A stretch of 64,000 bases of DNA from Caryophanales bacterium UBA5729 (GCA_002419505.1 DIGF01000033.1:14614-78613), one strand, 5' to 3'; numbered from the stretch's first letter, positions 1 to 10,361 are shown. Notes: a model not told the origin generated them from the letters alone. Translations and numbers: made by a program.

Positions 1-3000
1 ACAACTAATTGGAACCCAGCTGATTGGACCGTATATCCTACTGACACTTGGACTTATGTTAATAATCATGTAGCCAATCACAGTTTTAAACACACAGCTA
101 CTATAATGGATGTAAGCAATAATTCAAATTTTGATAAGTTGACTTTAACTAGAGTATACAATTACGCTAATTTTGAATATGACTCAAAAATCTTTTCCGA
201 ATTATCACCTTTTGTTTATTCTCTTTATGAAAATGAAATATTAATAAGGTTTAGTGAAAACTATGGCGATATTAATTATATGGCAGATAACGGAAACACA
301 AAAATTTATGCACGAAGCACAATTAATATATCGGCAATCACTAATAATATTAACGTAGACTATTTGAATTTCCATAATTATGGCGATATAAATGTCGTGA
401 ATTTAGACTTAAGTTCTCATCAGTTATTTATTTCAGGATTTTCTAAAGTTTTATCTACAGATAGATTTATAAGAAACTCACTTAATGATGGCAACATAAC
501 TTTCGCTGAAATTTCGGGTTCAGGAAATATTTATGTTGCTGGTTTTGTCAATATAAATTATGCTGGAGATCTTCATGAATCATTCCAATCTTCAACTCAA
601 CCGATTGCTAATGAAGGCATTATTAATTCAATCAATTCCGGAAATATATCAACTGCTTACGGAGAAGAAACTTCAGGACTATATGGTATATTGGGAACTA
701 ACAATACTTTTATTGGTGGTGTAACAACCTTAAATGCTGGCTCTATACAAGACACATCTAATTTAGGGGACATCAGCGCTTATAACTCTAATACAAATGC
801 ATATTTTTATGCAAATACCAGTTCAACATATGCGGGTTTAGTTTATGGTTACGATTCAGGGATTGTAGCGGGGGGAATTGCAGCGATTGCCATAAAAGGA
901 ACTTCAAGAATTTATGATACAGCAAATAATGGCAATGTAATAGCAATAGCAGAAAAATATGTTAGAAGTGGTGGAGTATTAGGTGTTTCATTGTGGAGAG
1001 AAGCCGATGCTGGAGGTATAACTTCGCTAATCGGTTTAGAAGATAATATTCAAAACTCAATACTCTCTAACGGACTGAACTTTGGTAGCGTTTCAGCTAT
1101 ATCAAGTGTAATAGCAGAATATACCCCTACGCCTTTAAACACAAGCTTTGTTCTAAGATATGGTAGCGGAACCAGTTATTCAACTACCAGAGCAGCGACA
1201 TATTATATTTCTACTGTTAATGGCAATAGTGAAAGACCACCGATATATTCAAGTGCTGGTGGGGTTATCGGTTATGGCCTAAGTGTTATGCAAAGAATGC
1301 TTAATCACGGAACCATATCTGCAACTGATGTTGCTGGTGGTGTTGTTGGAGCTACCTATGTATTAGGAAGTTCAACAACATATGTAAATATTACTACGGC
1401 GATTAATTATGGTTTAATTAAATCAATTGATTTCGATGATTTTGATTCGATTGATAAATTTTCTCCAGATATTGAGGAAATTTCAACTTATTATATGGCT
1501 GATGGAAATACTTTCATTTATCCAACTCATGCTAACTCATTGTCTCCTGGAGCAAAAAGAGGATTCGGCGGAATCTTTGGACGTCTTCAAAGAGGTACTG
1601 ATGGTATTATGACCAGCGAAGGATCAAATGCTGCATTTAACTTTATTGTTAACGCTAATGATCAAATTGATCTAATTGGCAGATTAGACCAAGTTGACAA
1701 TTTCTCAAGTTCACTTAGATATTTTAGATTTAACAACGCTATATATTACTCCGCCAAAGAAGATGATAATACTCAAGCTGTTTTTACGGGAATTTATTTT
1801 CTTATTGATATTATAACTAGCCGACAAAGTATTTCTGGCGGATATTCATACACGTATTCACAAGTAGTATTCAAACAAGTTGGAATAGTTATGTCTGAAT
1901 ATGAGACTTTATCTACAGGTAATACGTTTAATTCATCAACTTACTTTGCTGTGGGGGCATACTATAATGTTAATTATTATGACCAAATCGAAGTTCCATG
2001 GATTACTGAAGACCCCAACGACTCTAATTTAACTGAAGATTGGACAGATCCATTGCTAGAAGATGCAGAACGCGAATATATTTACGGACCATATTTCCCA
2101 ATGAGAACTAACATTAATCTTACAGAGTACATTTACTTTGCTGAATATAATTTATTAGCAGACAGGTTTAGAAACGTTGTTGATGGAGGAACTGGTGAAA
2201 ACGTTCGTGAAAACGGTATGTATGTTTTGTCAACTACAGCTGGTCAACAATTTGGTGCGGTTTTGCCAAGAAATATTAACCTTTCTGCAATGAAAACAAT
2301 TAATGAAGATTTAGATTTGTCTATTATTAATCTAGATTATAATAACCTTGCGCCTGAACAAACCTTAAATTTAAACCAAAGTATAATTGACAAGTATGAA
2401 GATTTATATCAAACTCGTTATAACGATAAAGCAGAATTAACCAATTCGCCTTTCCAAAATTTAACTTTAAAAGAAAATGATGGCAGTGATACCATTCTTT
2501 CGTTGGGAAATATTGATTACATTAATCGAGAAATTACTTTTACAATTAGTATGGAAGCATTTAATTTTAGTAATTATACTAATTTTGATCCTGTTACAGG
2601 CAGACCAATTGCAAGTTTCAGAGTTTTTAACGCTATAACTTCAGCCAGTTCGTTGATTGCTATAAGACCAGATGATTATTTCTCTGGTTCGCCTACTCAA
2701 ACTGATTTAGAAGATTTAAGCGGATATTTGTTTGCCGAAAGATATGACCAAATATCAACAGATTATCCAGCAGAGTTGGATATCATTTTACCAGTTTACA
2801 ATATATCAAGTAATACAACTTTATCTTTGGGATACTTCAGCGTTTTCTCTGAAGCTTTTATCAATGATCCAATCTTTGCAGACGCTTTCTATTACAACGA
2901 CTATCAAGTATATATCACTTTCACACCTAACGCTTCGCAAACATCAGGTACAATTGGTATTCAATCAGTATCTTTTAATGGTGGTGGGAATGTTACTTTA

Positions 3001-5109
3001 GGATCTTATACAAATCCTCAACCATTGGCTATTGATATTAGAAGTAATGGTGATGTCAATTACAATGGTAGTTTAAGGCTTAACTTCAATGACGGTAAAG
3101 GTATTTTGAATCAAGGATATGATTTTAAAGATTATTTTAAACTTTACTATATGGATGGAACAAACGAAGTAGAAGTTCATAATGATTATTACTCAGTAAC
3201 TTCAGTTCCTGTCAATAGTTCAGGCATTTATCAAATAACCTTTAACTTTAATAATGCAATGCTCAAATTTGGAGATTATAAAATTAAATACAGTTATTTT
3301 GCTGCTTCGACAGTTTATGAAGTGCTTTTTGATAAAGCGGCTTCTAATCAAGCGGTAATCAGCAATTTAAATTATTACTCAATGGATAATTCATTATCAA
3401 TTAGCGGAACTACTATCACCTCTTTGATAAATCTTGGTAAAATTCCTAATATTGATGCTAGTGCAAATAATTATACAGCTAAAACATTAGGTACATCTGA
3501 TCCTAATTATGCAGTTTATTTATCAATCACAACCTACGATATCAGTTTTATGTATAGCGATAGCTTTGTAATATCTAGTTTTGCAAATATTACTAGCGCT
3601 CGTTTGGTTAATACGACCAATAGCGGCGGATATATTACTTACGTAATTGAGTATATCGTTGTTGCAGAAAACGGCTCTACTACAAACACTTATACCCATT
3701 CAATTACCGAAAGAACCACTGATGTTATAGCTGTCAACAAAGATGGAAACGACGTTCCTATTAATGAGATAAATACTACTAGAGAAGCAACAAACACTCA
3801 ATTTGGTATTGATTTAGGTTTCGATCAAAGTTCCAATATGTCCGGTCCGGTACTATATAGCATTAATCCTTTAGATCCGGCATACTTAAGCATAAGCGTT
3901 ACTGGAGTTGACCCAGATAACAATCCGTATTTACCTGAAGAAATAGTAGGTTTAACTTACATAGGATCTAATTTATTATATATAAACATGAGCAATTTAA
4001 CTCTTCCAGGAACCTATACCTTCACAATAACATATCACCGTTCGATTGGAAATCTCAGTTTCACAAGCTTTGAAATCGAGAAGTTTGAAGGCGTAAACGC
4101 TTATTTAGAAGACATTAAGTTTACCGCAATTGCTACCGAGTCAAAATATCCTGAAATTGATATTACCAATTCTGTTGGCGGATCAGTTGTGCAAATTTAT
4201 AATCCATCAATATATTTCTATGGAATTGACTATGATGGAGCTGATGAAAATGAATGGCAATATTTTAAAATCAAAGGGCAAGTAAGTAACATTCCATTAG
4301 AAGCATATTATCCATATATGTTAGACTATTTACCTTTAGGAGCTACTATTGCAAAATATGATCCTCTTAACGAAGATTTCGCTGCTAACGGATACTGGAG
4401 TCCTGAAGTTGATATTAACTCAACAGAACAAGAAAAATCAATTCTAGCCGCAGATTACACACAAGCAGGATCAAATGATGAAAATATAGCGATTCAATAT
4501 CGAATCAATTCAGAAGACGGTCAGTCACAAGTTTATTACTTTATTACCGTAAACGATATTTTATACAATTTAACTCTAATCTTTGATATTTACTATTGTG
4601 ATGATGAAGATGTATGTGTCTTGGCAAATACAACTAGTGAGTTTAATGAAATTATTCAAATAAAAGCTTATAACCTTGATATCTTTAATAAAGATGTCAC
4701 ATATACAACACCATTACCAGATGAAAATAATCCATTATATTACCCAGTATTTACTTCAGTAAGCGGTTTATATAATACAATGTCACAATTTATCTATACA
4801 GCTGACAACGATTACTCTTATCGCTTTGGACGAAACAGATCTGGATTCTATATCTATGAAGTCGTTCTACCGGTAGATCAATATTTAAATGAAATGTATA
4901 CATATGAAATTGAATTTGGTGAATATACTTTAAATGATATTAATGACTTAGACCCTTTTACTTCGAGTGTTGAACTAAATGGTAAATACTTCTATATTTC
5001 TTACTCTGAAGCAAATAGAACTAGAAGATTTAATATTTATATTCGAAAAGCTGAAGTTGATGGTTCAAAACCATTTGGATTATTTGACTTTTTAAGAACA
5101 TGGAGTTGA
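1..5109 (+). CDS. Giant repetitive extracellular surface protein, 5' end missing
   Basis: The reading frame is open from base 1, so the gene begins upstream of the window; the ATG at 106 is internal. About 1,702 residues are visible. The first 450 or so carry degenerate repeats with an Asn-x-Gly-x-Ile/Val core (NYGDI, DGNI, SGNI, NLGDI, NNGNV, NHGTI), like the GLUG-type repeats of adhesins. The rest is rich in Thr, Ser, Asn, Tyr and Asp and looks like stacked beta-sandwich modules. There is no LPxTG motif and no C-terminal membrane helix; it ends in FGLFDFLRTWS. It lies 4 bp before a GGDEF-EAL gene and is probably co-transcribed with it, which suggests adhesion or matrix under c-di-GMP influence. 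The function is inferred from composition and repeats. Confidence 0.7.
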   Translation, partial: TTNWNPADWTVYPTDTWTYVNNHVANHSFKHTATIMDVSNNSNFDKLTLTRVYNYANFEYDSKIFSELSPFVYSLYENEILIRFSENYGDINYMADNGNTKIYARSTINISAITNNINVDYLNFHNYGDINVVNLDLSSHQLFISGFSKVLSTDRFIRNSLNDGNITFAEISGSGNIYVAGFVNINYAGDLHESFQSSTQPIANEGIINSINSGNISTAYGEETSGLYGILGTNNTFIGGVTTLNAGSIQDTSNLGDISAYNSNTNAYFYANTSSTYAGLVYGYDSGIVAGGIAAIAIKGTSRIYDTANNGNVIAIAEKYVRSGGVLGVSLWREADAGGITSLIGLEDNIQNSILSNGLNFGSVSAISSVIAEYTPTPLNTSFVLRYGSGTSYSTTRAATYYISTVNGNSERPPIYSSAGGVIGYGLSVMQRMLNHGTISATDVAGGVVGATYVLGSSTTYVNITTAINYGLIKSIDFDDFDSIDKFSPDIEEISTYYMADGNTFIYPTHANSLSPGAKRGFGGIFGRLQRGTDGIMTSEGSNAAFNFIVNANDQIDLIGRLDQVDNFSSSLRYFRFNNAIYYSAKEDDNTQAVFTGIYFLIDIITSRQSISGGYSYTYSQVVFKQVGIVMSEYETLSTGNTFNSSTYFAVGAYYNVNYYDQIEVPWITEDPNDSNLTEDWTDPLLEDAEREYIYGPYFPMRTNINLTEYIYFAEYNLLADRFRNVVDGGTGENVRENGMYVLSTTAGQQFGAVLPRNINLSAMKTINEDLDLSIINLDYNNLAPEQTLNLNQSIIDKYEDLYQTRYNDKAELTNSPFQNLTLKENDGSDTILSLGNIDYINREITFTISMEAFNFSNYTNFDPVTGRPIASFRVFNAITSASSLIAIRPDDYFSGSPTQTDLEDLSGYLFAERYDQISTDYPAELDIILPVYNISSNTTLSLGYFSVFSEAFINDPIFADAFYYNDYQVYITFTPNASQTSGTIGIQSVSFNGGGNVTLGSYTNPQPLAIDIRSNGDVNYNGSLRLNFNDGKGILNQGYDFKDYFKLYYMDGTNEVEVHNDYYSVTSVPVNSSGIYQITFNFNNAMLKFGDYKIKYSYFAASTVYEVLFDKAASNQAVISNLNYYSMDNSLSISGTTITSLINLGKIPNIDASANNYTAKTLGTSDPNYAVYLSITTYDISFMYSDSFVISSFANITSARLVNTTNSGGYITYVIEYIVVAENGSTTNTYTHSITERTTDVIAVNKDGNDVPINEINTTREATNTQFGIDLGFDQSSNMSGPVLYSINPLDPAYLSISVTGVDPDNNPYLPEEIVGLTYIGSNLLYINMSNLTLPGTYTFTITYHRSIGNLSFTSFEIEKFEGVNAYLEDIKFTAIATESKYPEIDITNSVGGSVVQIYNPSIYFYGIDYDGADENEWQYFKIKGQVSNIPLEAYYPYMLDYLPLGATIAKYDPLNEDFAANGYWSPEVDINSTEQEKSILAADYTQAGSNDENIAIQYRINSEDGQSQVYYFITVNDILYNLTLIFDIYYCDDEDVCVLANTTSEFNEIIQIKAYNLDIFNKDVTYTTPLPDENNPLYYPVFTSVSGLYNTMSQFIYTADNDYSYRFGRNRSGFYIYEVVLPVDQYLNEMYTYEIEFGEYTLNDINDLDPFTSSVELNGKYFYISYSEANRTRRFNIYIRKAEVDGSKPFGLFDFLRTWS

Positions 5110-5113
5110 TAAA

Positions 5114-7678
5114 ATGAGAAAAACACAAAGAAAAACACAAAGAAAAACACAAAGAAAAACAAGTTTAGCAAGAAGAATAGTCAGTTTAACGGTTTTTGTT
5201 GATATGATATTCTTGTTAATAATTGCCACAACCTTCCTTTTCTATATCTTTATAAGTATCAATCAAAACAAAGCAACGGTTGTTTCTAATCAAACACAAG
5301 CAATTGTCAACTCGACCGAACAATTTTTGAATGGAATAAAAAAGGACGCTGATTTACTAGCAACCAATGAAACTGTAATTGAATATTTAAAGTATGTCAA
5401 TGCAGGTAATGATCCGATTATTTTAGAAACAGATCCTAATTATCACATTTATTATGATTTTATCTTATTAACAAACGCAATTGTTAATCATCAAAACGAG
5501 GAAGCCTATGATTTGATTTTCTTAGCCACTGAGTTTAACTGTGAAACTGCCACAGATGGCTGTGCCATAACTAATACAGGCGCGTTGTTATATGAAACTT
5601 GGTTTATTTCCGAACGACCTTGGTATGTTAATTTAGGCACAAGAGAAGCTGCTTTAACCGAACCTTATATTGATGCTTTAAGTGGAGAATATACTTTCAC
5701 CTATGTAGAAAGAATTTATGACAATGAAGAGTTTATCGGTTATATTGGAATTGATATGTCATTGTTAAGTTTGGCTGATGTCTTTGATTTAATCGATCGT
5801 GAAATCAATGGACAGATAGCTGAAATAATGATTTTCATAAATTTTGAAACCAATCCTACTCTGGCTTTCTATAGCAAAGAAATCTATGCTGATTATTTTA
5901 TGGTACCACATACTGATTTTCAAAACATTGACGATAACTTAAACTATAGCGAAAACGGTATGTATAATTTAATTAGTAGTTATGAAGAAAATCAAGTAGT
6001 AACAAACAACTTTTTTGGTACTGAGTATCTTGTCACTTATAATAATCTCGATGACTTTGGTTGGCATTTTGTAGTTTTAGTTGATAACACAATGATGTTT
6101 TCAATGGAAATTATCTTCATTATGCTGTTAGCCGTCATTACAATACTAATATATTTGACAAGCCTTTTGCTAAACAAAAGAATCAAGCGTTTACTAGCTC
6201 CGATTCATACAATTATCGATTCGCTTGAAGAAATCAAAAATGGTAACTATAGTATTAGAGTTAATTTAGTCGAAAACAATGAAATCAAAGAAATCGGTGA
6301 TGCGATAAATTTAATGTCAAGAGAGATTGAAAAGCAAGTTGATTTGGTATATGAAACCTTTGCTTATGACAGTTTAACAGGTTTAAAGAATATTAGTGCC
6401 GCCTCATTAGATATTAATAAATATGTCTTATCTGGTAATAGAAAAACAGCAATTTGTATTTTTCAGGTTGAAAATATTAAAAATATCAATATAATTAAAG
6501 GACAGATAGTTGGGGACAATCTCTTAAAAACAATTGCTTTAGAGCTTAAAACCATCTTGGAAAACAGTGAATATATCTACGCTAATGGTCATGATGAATT
6601 TATTTATATTATGACTGGCGTTAATTCGCTAGAGCAAGTAGAAAATAATATCAGTAAAATTCTAGCTCATTTTAAAGAACCATTGATTGTAAAGAATATA
6701 AAACTAGAAGTGAAATTCTATATCGGTATTGCAGTATATCCTAATGATGGTAGCATCCTTGACGACTTGGTAAAAAAGAGCGACACCGCATTATATAAAG
6801 CAAAACAAACCGGCAGTAAGCGCTATTTATTCTATAACGAGAACATCGCAAGAGAGATTTCGTATAAGGCACAAATCTCAGAACAACTCGGAAAAGTTAT
6901 TGATAATAAAGAACTCTACTTAAAATATCAACCACTTGTCGATAACAAAAACGAGCTCTATGGTTTCGAAGCTTTAGTTAGGTGGAATTCCCCGATACTT
7001 GGCGAAATATCACCAAATAATTTTATCACTAATGCCGAAGAAAACTATATGATTGTACCAATTGGTAACTACGTTTTAAAAGAAGCTTGCTTTATGCAAG
7101 TAAGAATGAAAGAACTTTTCAAGAAAGAGTTCAACATCAGCGTCAATATTTCATCTATTCAATTAATGCAATTTGATTTTGTTGAAACTGTAAAGTCTAT
7201 TATCAAAGAGACTGATATCAGCGCCGAGTATTTAACCTTAGAATTAACCGAAAGTGTCTTCTTGGATTCAACAGCAATGATTGAAGAAAAGATATCAGAT
7301 TTGAAAGAATTAGGAGTAAAGTTCTCGCTTGATGACTTTGGTACTGGATATGCATCCTTAACTTATTTAAGACAAATAGCTTTCGATAACATTAAAATAG
7401 ATAAAAGCTTCATTGACGGAATCTTTGGTACTGAAAATGATCACAAGATAGTTGGCACTATAGTAAACTTGGTTCATAACCTTGATATGAAGGTTATAGC
7501 TGAAGGCGTTGAATCTAAACGACAATATGAATATTTAAAACAAATAGCAACTGACGTTTTCCAAGGTTATATGATTTCAGAACCGCTGACAGAAGAAGCT
7601 ATTCAAGCATTCATTAAGTTGTTTTATAAGATTGCTAAGGCTAGACGTATTGATGTCCTTGCAACCAAATATGAATAG
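5114..7678 (+). CDS. Membrane dCache-HAMP-GGDEF-EAL protein, probable c-di-GMP phosphodiesterase
   Basis: An 854-residue sensor. Order: a basic N-terminus of tandem RKTQ repeats, membrane helix about 22-48, an extracellular dCache_1 sensor (RPWY and TEPYIDALSG motifs) to about 330, membrane helix about 332-356, a HAMP-like linker, GGDEF about 420-580 and EAL about 600-845. The GGDEF motif reads GHDEF and the usual metal-binding Asp region reads FQVEN, so cyclase activity is doubtful. The EAL domain keeps EALVRW, the Asn of NISSIQL, ELTES, DDFGTGYASL, the Lys of KIDKSF, AEGVE and QGY, so hydrolysis of c-di-GMP to pGpG is expected. The gene starts 4 bp after the surface protein and is followed by a second GGDEF-EAL gene. 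The ligand sensed outside the cell is unknown. Confidence 0.93.
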   Translation: MRKTQRKTQRKTQRKTSLARRIVSLTVFVDMIFLLIIATTFLFYIFISINQNKATVVSNQTQAIVNSTEQFLNGIKKDADLLATNETVIEYLKYVNAGNDPIILETDPNYHIYYDFILLTNAIVNHQNEEAYDLIFLATEFNCETATDGCAITNTGALLYETWFISERPWYVNLGTREAALTEPYIDALSGEYTFTYVERIYDNEEFIGYIGIDMSLLSLADVFDLIDREINGQIAEIMIFINFETNPTLAFYSKEIYADYFMVPHTDFQNIDDNLNYSENGMYNLISSYEENQVVTNNFFGTEYLVTYNNLDDFGWHFVVLVDNTMMFSMEIIFIMLLAVITILIYLTSLLLNKRIKRLLAPIHTIIDSLEEIKNGNYSIRVNLVENNEIKEIGDAINLMSREIEKQVDLVYETFAYDSLTGLKNISAASLDINKYVLSGNRKTAICIFQVENIKNINIIKGQIVGDNLLKTIALELKTILENSEYIYANGHDEFIYIMTGVNSLEQVENNISKILAHFKEPLIVKNIKLEVKFYIGIAVYPNDGSILDDLVKKSDTALYKAKQTGSKRYLFYNENIAREISYKAQISEQLGKVIDNKELYLKYQPLVDNKNELYGFEALVRWNSPILGEISPNNFITNAEENYMIVPIGNYVLKEACFMQVRMKELFKKEFNISVNISSIQLMQFDFVETVKSIIKETDISAEYLTLELTESVFLDSTAMIEEKISDLKELGVKFSLDDFGTGYASLTYLRQIAFDNIKIDKSFIDGIFGTENDHKIVGTIVNLVHNLDMKVIAEGVESKRQYEYLKQIATDVFQGYMISEPLTEEAIQAFIKLFYKIAKARRIDVLATKYE
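5117..5164 (+). repeat. 12-bp in-frame tandem repeat (RKTQ)n
   Basis: Immediately after the ATG, the 12-mer AGAAAAACACAA occurs three times in a row, followed by a fourth copy that diverges at its end. Each unit encodes Arg-Lys-Thr-Gln. The unit is a multiple of three, so gain or loss of copies would change N-terminal length without a frameshift. Confidence 0.95.
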
Positions 7679-7687
7679 AGGTGAATT

Positions 7688-9190
7688 ATGGTTAATTTAA
7701 TTTTTCTAGCGGATCAATCCTGGAGTACAGAACCTTGGGAGGTAGTAGTTGCAATTTTAGTAATATTGCTTACCTTGGTATGTTTATTTTTCCTTTACCG
7801 CAATGTTATTTTTAATTTTAAGAAGAATCGTCTTGAAAAAGAAAAAATGCAAGAAGATTTTAAAAAACAAGATGAAAATGGCATAGATAAAGTTAACGGT
7901 GACAATATCTCAAAGCATCCTTTATTGGCTGAAATAAACAAAGACATATCAGAGATTAAAGAGGGTGAATTAAGATTATTTTTTGCAATTAATATTGATA
8001 ATTTTCGCTATATAGTTGATAGTTATGAACAAAAAGATATTGATAAAATTATTGTTGAATATCTGAAGAGACTCAAAAAGTATGGCGACAAATATTCGAT
8101 TGCTGGCCATTATGAAAAAGATATGTTCATTTACTATTACAAAGGTGAAATTGACAATGACAAAATGAATTTTATTGCTAAGGATTTGCTTGGATTAATT
8201 GCTCAACCGTTAAAACTAGGTAATCATGAACTCACTGCTTCAATTGGAGTTTGTCTTTTCCCTTATGACGGCATTACCGCTGAAAACCTACTCAAAGATG
8301 CAGAAATTGCTGTTTACGTAGCAAAAAAAGAAGGAAAAAATCGCTTTTGCATGTATTCAGAAAACTTAATCGAAAAAGAGCAGTTTAATATTGATTATTA
8401 TAAACAAATAAAGAAATCAATTGAAAACGACGAATTTCTTTTGTATTATCAACCAATCGTTGATATTAGAACTGGAAAAATCATTGGTTTAGAATCACTA
8501 CTTAGATGGCAACATCCAACTATGGGAATTCTTTCGCCGGGAAAATTCTTGAATGTCATGGATTTAACCGGAGATATTACTTGGTTTGGTATTTGGGGTT
8601 TTGAAAAAGTAGCTGAACAATATAATACTTGGAAAAAAAGTATTAAATTAGGGGACTTCTTTATTTCGATAAATCTTGGTCCAAAACAACTGTTTGTAGA
8701 AGGTTTAGCAAGACAATTTTTCGAGATTACTGGAAAGCAAGGTTTAAGTCCAGAAAACTTCTGTTTAGAAATTTTAGATTATTATGTAATTACCAACAAT
8801 GATATTGCTCAACACAACTTAAAAGAATTTAGACGCTACGGGTTCCGTTTGGCGATTGACGATACTGGACCTGATTTTGCGGTGGCTAATGACATGAGCA
8901 AAATCAGTGCATCTATCTTTAAACTGTCTCGAGGTAATCTTTTACTAATCAATAGCGACGATGACGATGTAGCTAAAATCGAAAGAGTTATCCAAGCCGC
9001 TAAAGCTAATCAAAAGATAGTTATTGCTGAAGGGGTTGAGGATGAAAATATGATTAGAATTCTTAATAAATGGGATATACGCTTTATGCAAGGATATTAT
9101 TTCTCCGAACCGGTATCGGTAGAAGAAGCACAAAGAATGATGCATAAATCTCCATGGAATATGAGTTCATTCAACCATTTAGTAAAGTAA
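7688..9190 (+). CDS. Membrane GGDEF-EAL protein with degenerate motifs
   Basis: A 500-residue protein with one membrane helix at about 18-40, a charged linker, a degenerate GGDEF domain (EKDMF at the signature) and an EAL domain. The EAL domain keeps the Glu of ESLLRW, the Asn of SINLGPKQL, the DD pair, the Lys of FKLSRG, AEGVE and MQGYY. However, ELTES has become EILDY and the loop DDFGTGYS has become DDTGPDFA. The loop-6 changes suggest weak phosphodiesterase activity or a c-di-GMP-binding effector role. A good ribosome site (GAGGTG) precedes the ATG, 9 bp after the previous stop, so the two are probably one operon. It ends at the terminator at 9192-9218. Confidence 0.9.
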   Translation: MVNLIFLADQSWSTEPWEVVVAILVILLTLVCLFFLYRNVIFNFKKNRLEKEKMQEDFKKQDENGIDKVNGDNISKHPLLAEINKDISEIKEGELRLFFAINIDNFRYIVDSYEQKDIDKIIVEYLKRLKKYGDKYSIAGHYEKDMFIYYYKGEIDNDKMNFIAKDLLGLIAQPLKLGNHELTASIGVCLFPYDGITAENLLKDAEIAVYVAKKEGKNRFCMYSENLIEKEQFNIDYYKQIKKSIENDEFLLYYQPIVDIRTGKIIGLESLLRWQHPTMGILSPGKFLNVMDLTGDITWFGIWGFEKVAEQYNTWKKSIKLGDFFISINLGPKQLFVEGLARQFFEITGKQGLSPENFCLEILDYYVITNNDIAQHNLKEFRRYGFRLAIDDTGPDFAVANDMSKISASIFKLSRGNLLLINSDDDDVAKIERVIQAAKANQKIVIAEGVEDENMIRILNKWDIRFMQGYYFSEPVSVEEAQRMMHKSPWNMSSFNHLVK

Positions 9191-9191
9191 A

Positions 9192-9218
9192 GGAACGATT
9201 AAATCGTTCCTTTTTTTT
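9192..9218 (+). terminator. Intrinsic terminator of the GGDEF-EAL operon
   Basis: An 8-bp perfect stem GGAACGAT/ATCGTTCC with loop TAA is followed by eight T. The 3' half also encodes the last codons and stop of the convergent glycerate kinase gene, so the two genes share the DNA. Confidence 0.92.
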
Positions 9219-10341
9219 GCCTTATATCTTTAAATATCGCTTTTGTTTCCGTTTTTAAAAGTTGATAAGCATTAGCTTTTTGCATGGCTTCTTCAAGATT
9301 AGCATCATGAGTAATAATTGAATATAAAGAATTAATGCCGATATCTTCTAAATTAAGATTTTGTTCCACTATTCCACCAATAGCAATAACGGGTAGATGA
9401 TACTTTTTGGCTAACAAACCTATTCCTGATAAAACCTTACCCATCTTGGTTTGAGAATCAATTTTGCCTTCTCCAGTAATAACCATATCGACATCTTTTA
9501 ACTCTTCTTTAATCTTGAGAAGTTCAAAAATTATTTCAATACCAGGCTTTAAATCAGCTGAGAAGAAACAGGAGAATGCATACCCTAAACCGCCTGCTGC
9601 ACCTGCGCCCTTAAGGCTATGAAAATCAATATTCAAAGTTTTGTTTACAAGTTTATGAAATTTTTTTAATCCTTGATCTAATTGTTTAACCTCAATTTGA
9701 TTAGCACCTTTTTGCGGGGCAAAGATATAAGCGGCACCATTTTTACCGAACAGCGGATTATTAACATCACAAGCGATTAGAAATTTAGCAGTTTGAATTC
9801 GCTTATCAAAACCATCCAAATCAATGTGATTAATAAGTTTTAAAGATTCTCCGATTGGTTTTAAAAGATTGTTGTTATCATCATAAAATCTTGCGCCTAA
9901 AGCATTAAGCATACCGATGCCTGCATCATTAGTTGCACTGCCGCCAATGCCGATAATGAATTTTTTTAAACCTTTGTTTAATGCGTCATTAATGATTTCC
10001 CCGACACCATATGTGCTGGTAAAAAGTGGATTTCTTTCGCTTTTTTCAATTAGCGTTAAACCGCTGGAAATTGCCATTTCTACAATAGCTGTATTTGTAT
10101 TAATAATCCCATAATAAACTTCAATATCACGCATCAAAGGATCTTTAACAGTTAAAAAAACTCTTCTCCCATTTAAGGTATCAACTAAAGTATTTACGGT
10201 TCCTTCCCCGCCATCAGCGACGGGTCTTTTGATACATTCAATTTCTTTATTGATTTCTTTTATGCCCGCTTCAACCGCATCACAAGCTTCACTTGCCGAA
10301 AGCGAACCTTTAAAAGAATCCATAGCAATCAATACTTTCAT
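9199..10341 (-). CDS. Glycerate kinase
   Basis: Phosphorylates glycerate with ATP, feeding it to lower glycolysis. The sequence has the family start MKVLIAMDSFKGSLSA, then RPVADGGEGTVNTL, GIGGSATNDAGIGML and ITGEGKIDSQT, all typical of the GarK/GlxK family, and the full length of about 380 residues. I chose the ATG at 10341 because GGAGG lies 11 nt upstream and the family start aligns there; a TTG six codons earlier overlaps that ribosome site. It runs convergently to the GGDEF-EAL genes and downstream of tetR. No glyoxylate or tartronate genes are nearby, so the source of glycerate is unknown. Confidence 0.95.
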   Translation of the reverse strand: MKVLIAMDSFKGSLSASEACDAVEAGIKEINKEIECIKRPVADGGEGTVNTLVDTLNGRRVFLTVKDPLMRDIEVYYGIINTNTAIVEMAISSGLTLIEKSERNPLFTSTYGVGEIINDALNKGLKKFIIGIGGSATNDAGIGMLNALGARFYDDNNNLLKPIGESLKLINHIDLDGFDKRIQTAKFLIACDVNNPLFGKNGAAYIFAPQKGANQIEVKQLDQGLKKFHKLVNKTLNIDFHSLKGAGAAGGLGYAFSCFFSADLKPGIEIIFELLKIKEELKDVDMVITGEGKIDSQTKMGKVLSGIGLLAKKYHLPVIAIGGIVEQNLNLEDIGINSLYSIITHDANLEEAMQKANAYQLLKTETKAIFKDIRQKKGTI

Positions 10342-10361
10342 TTTATACTCAACCTCCAAGT

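Noticed and set aside
5117..5164. CRISPR-like or minisatellite array
   Set aside because: The 12-bp units are contiguous without spacers, in frame and inside a coding region.
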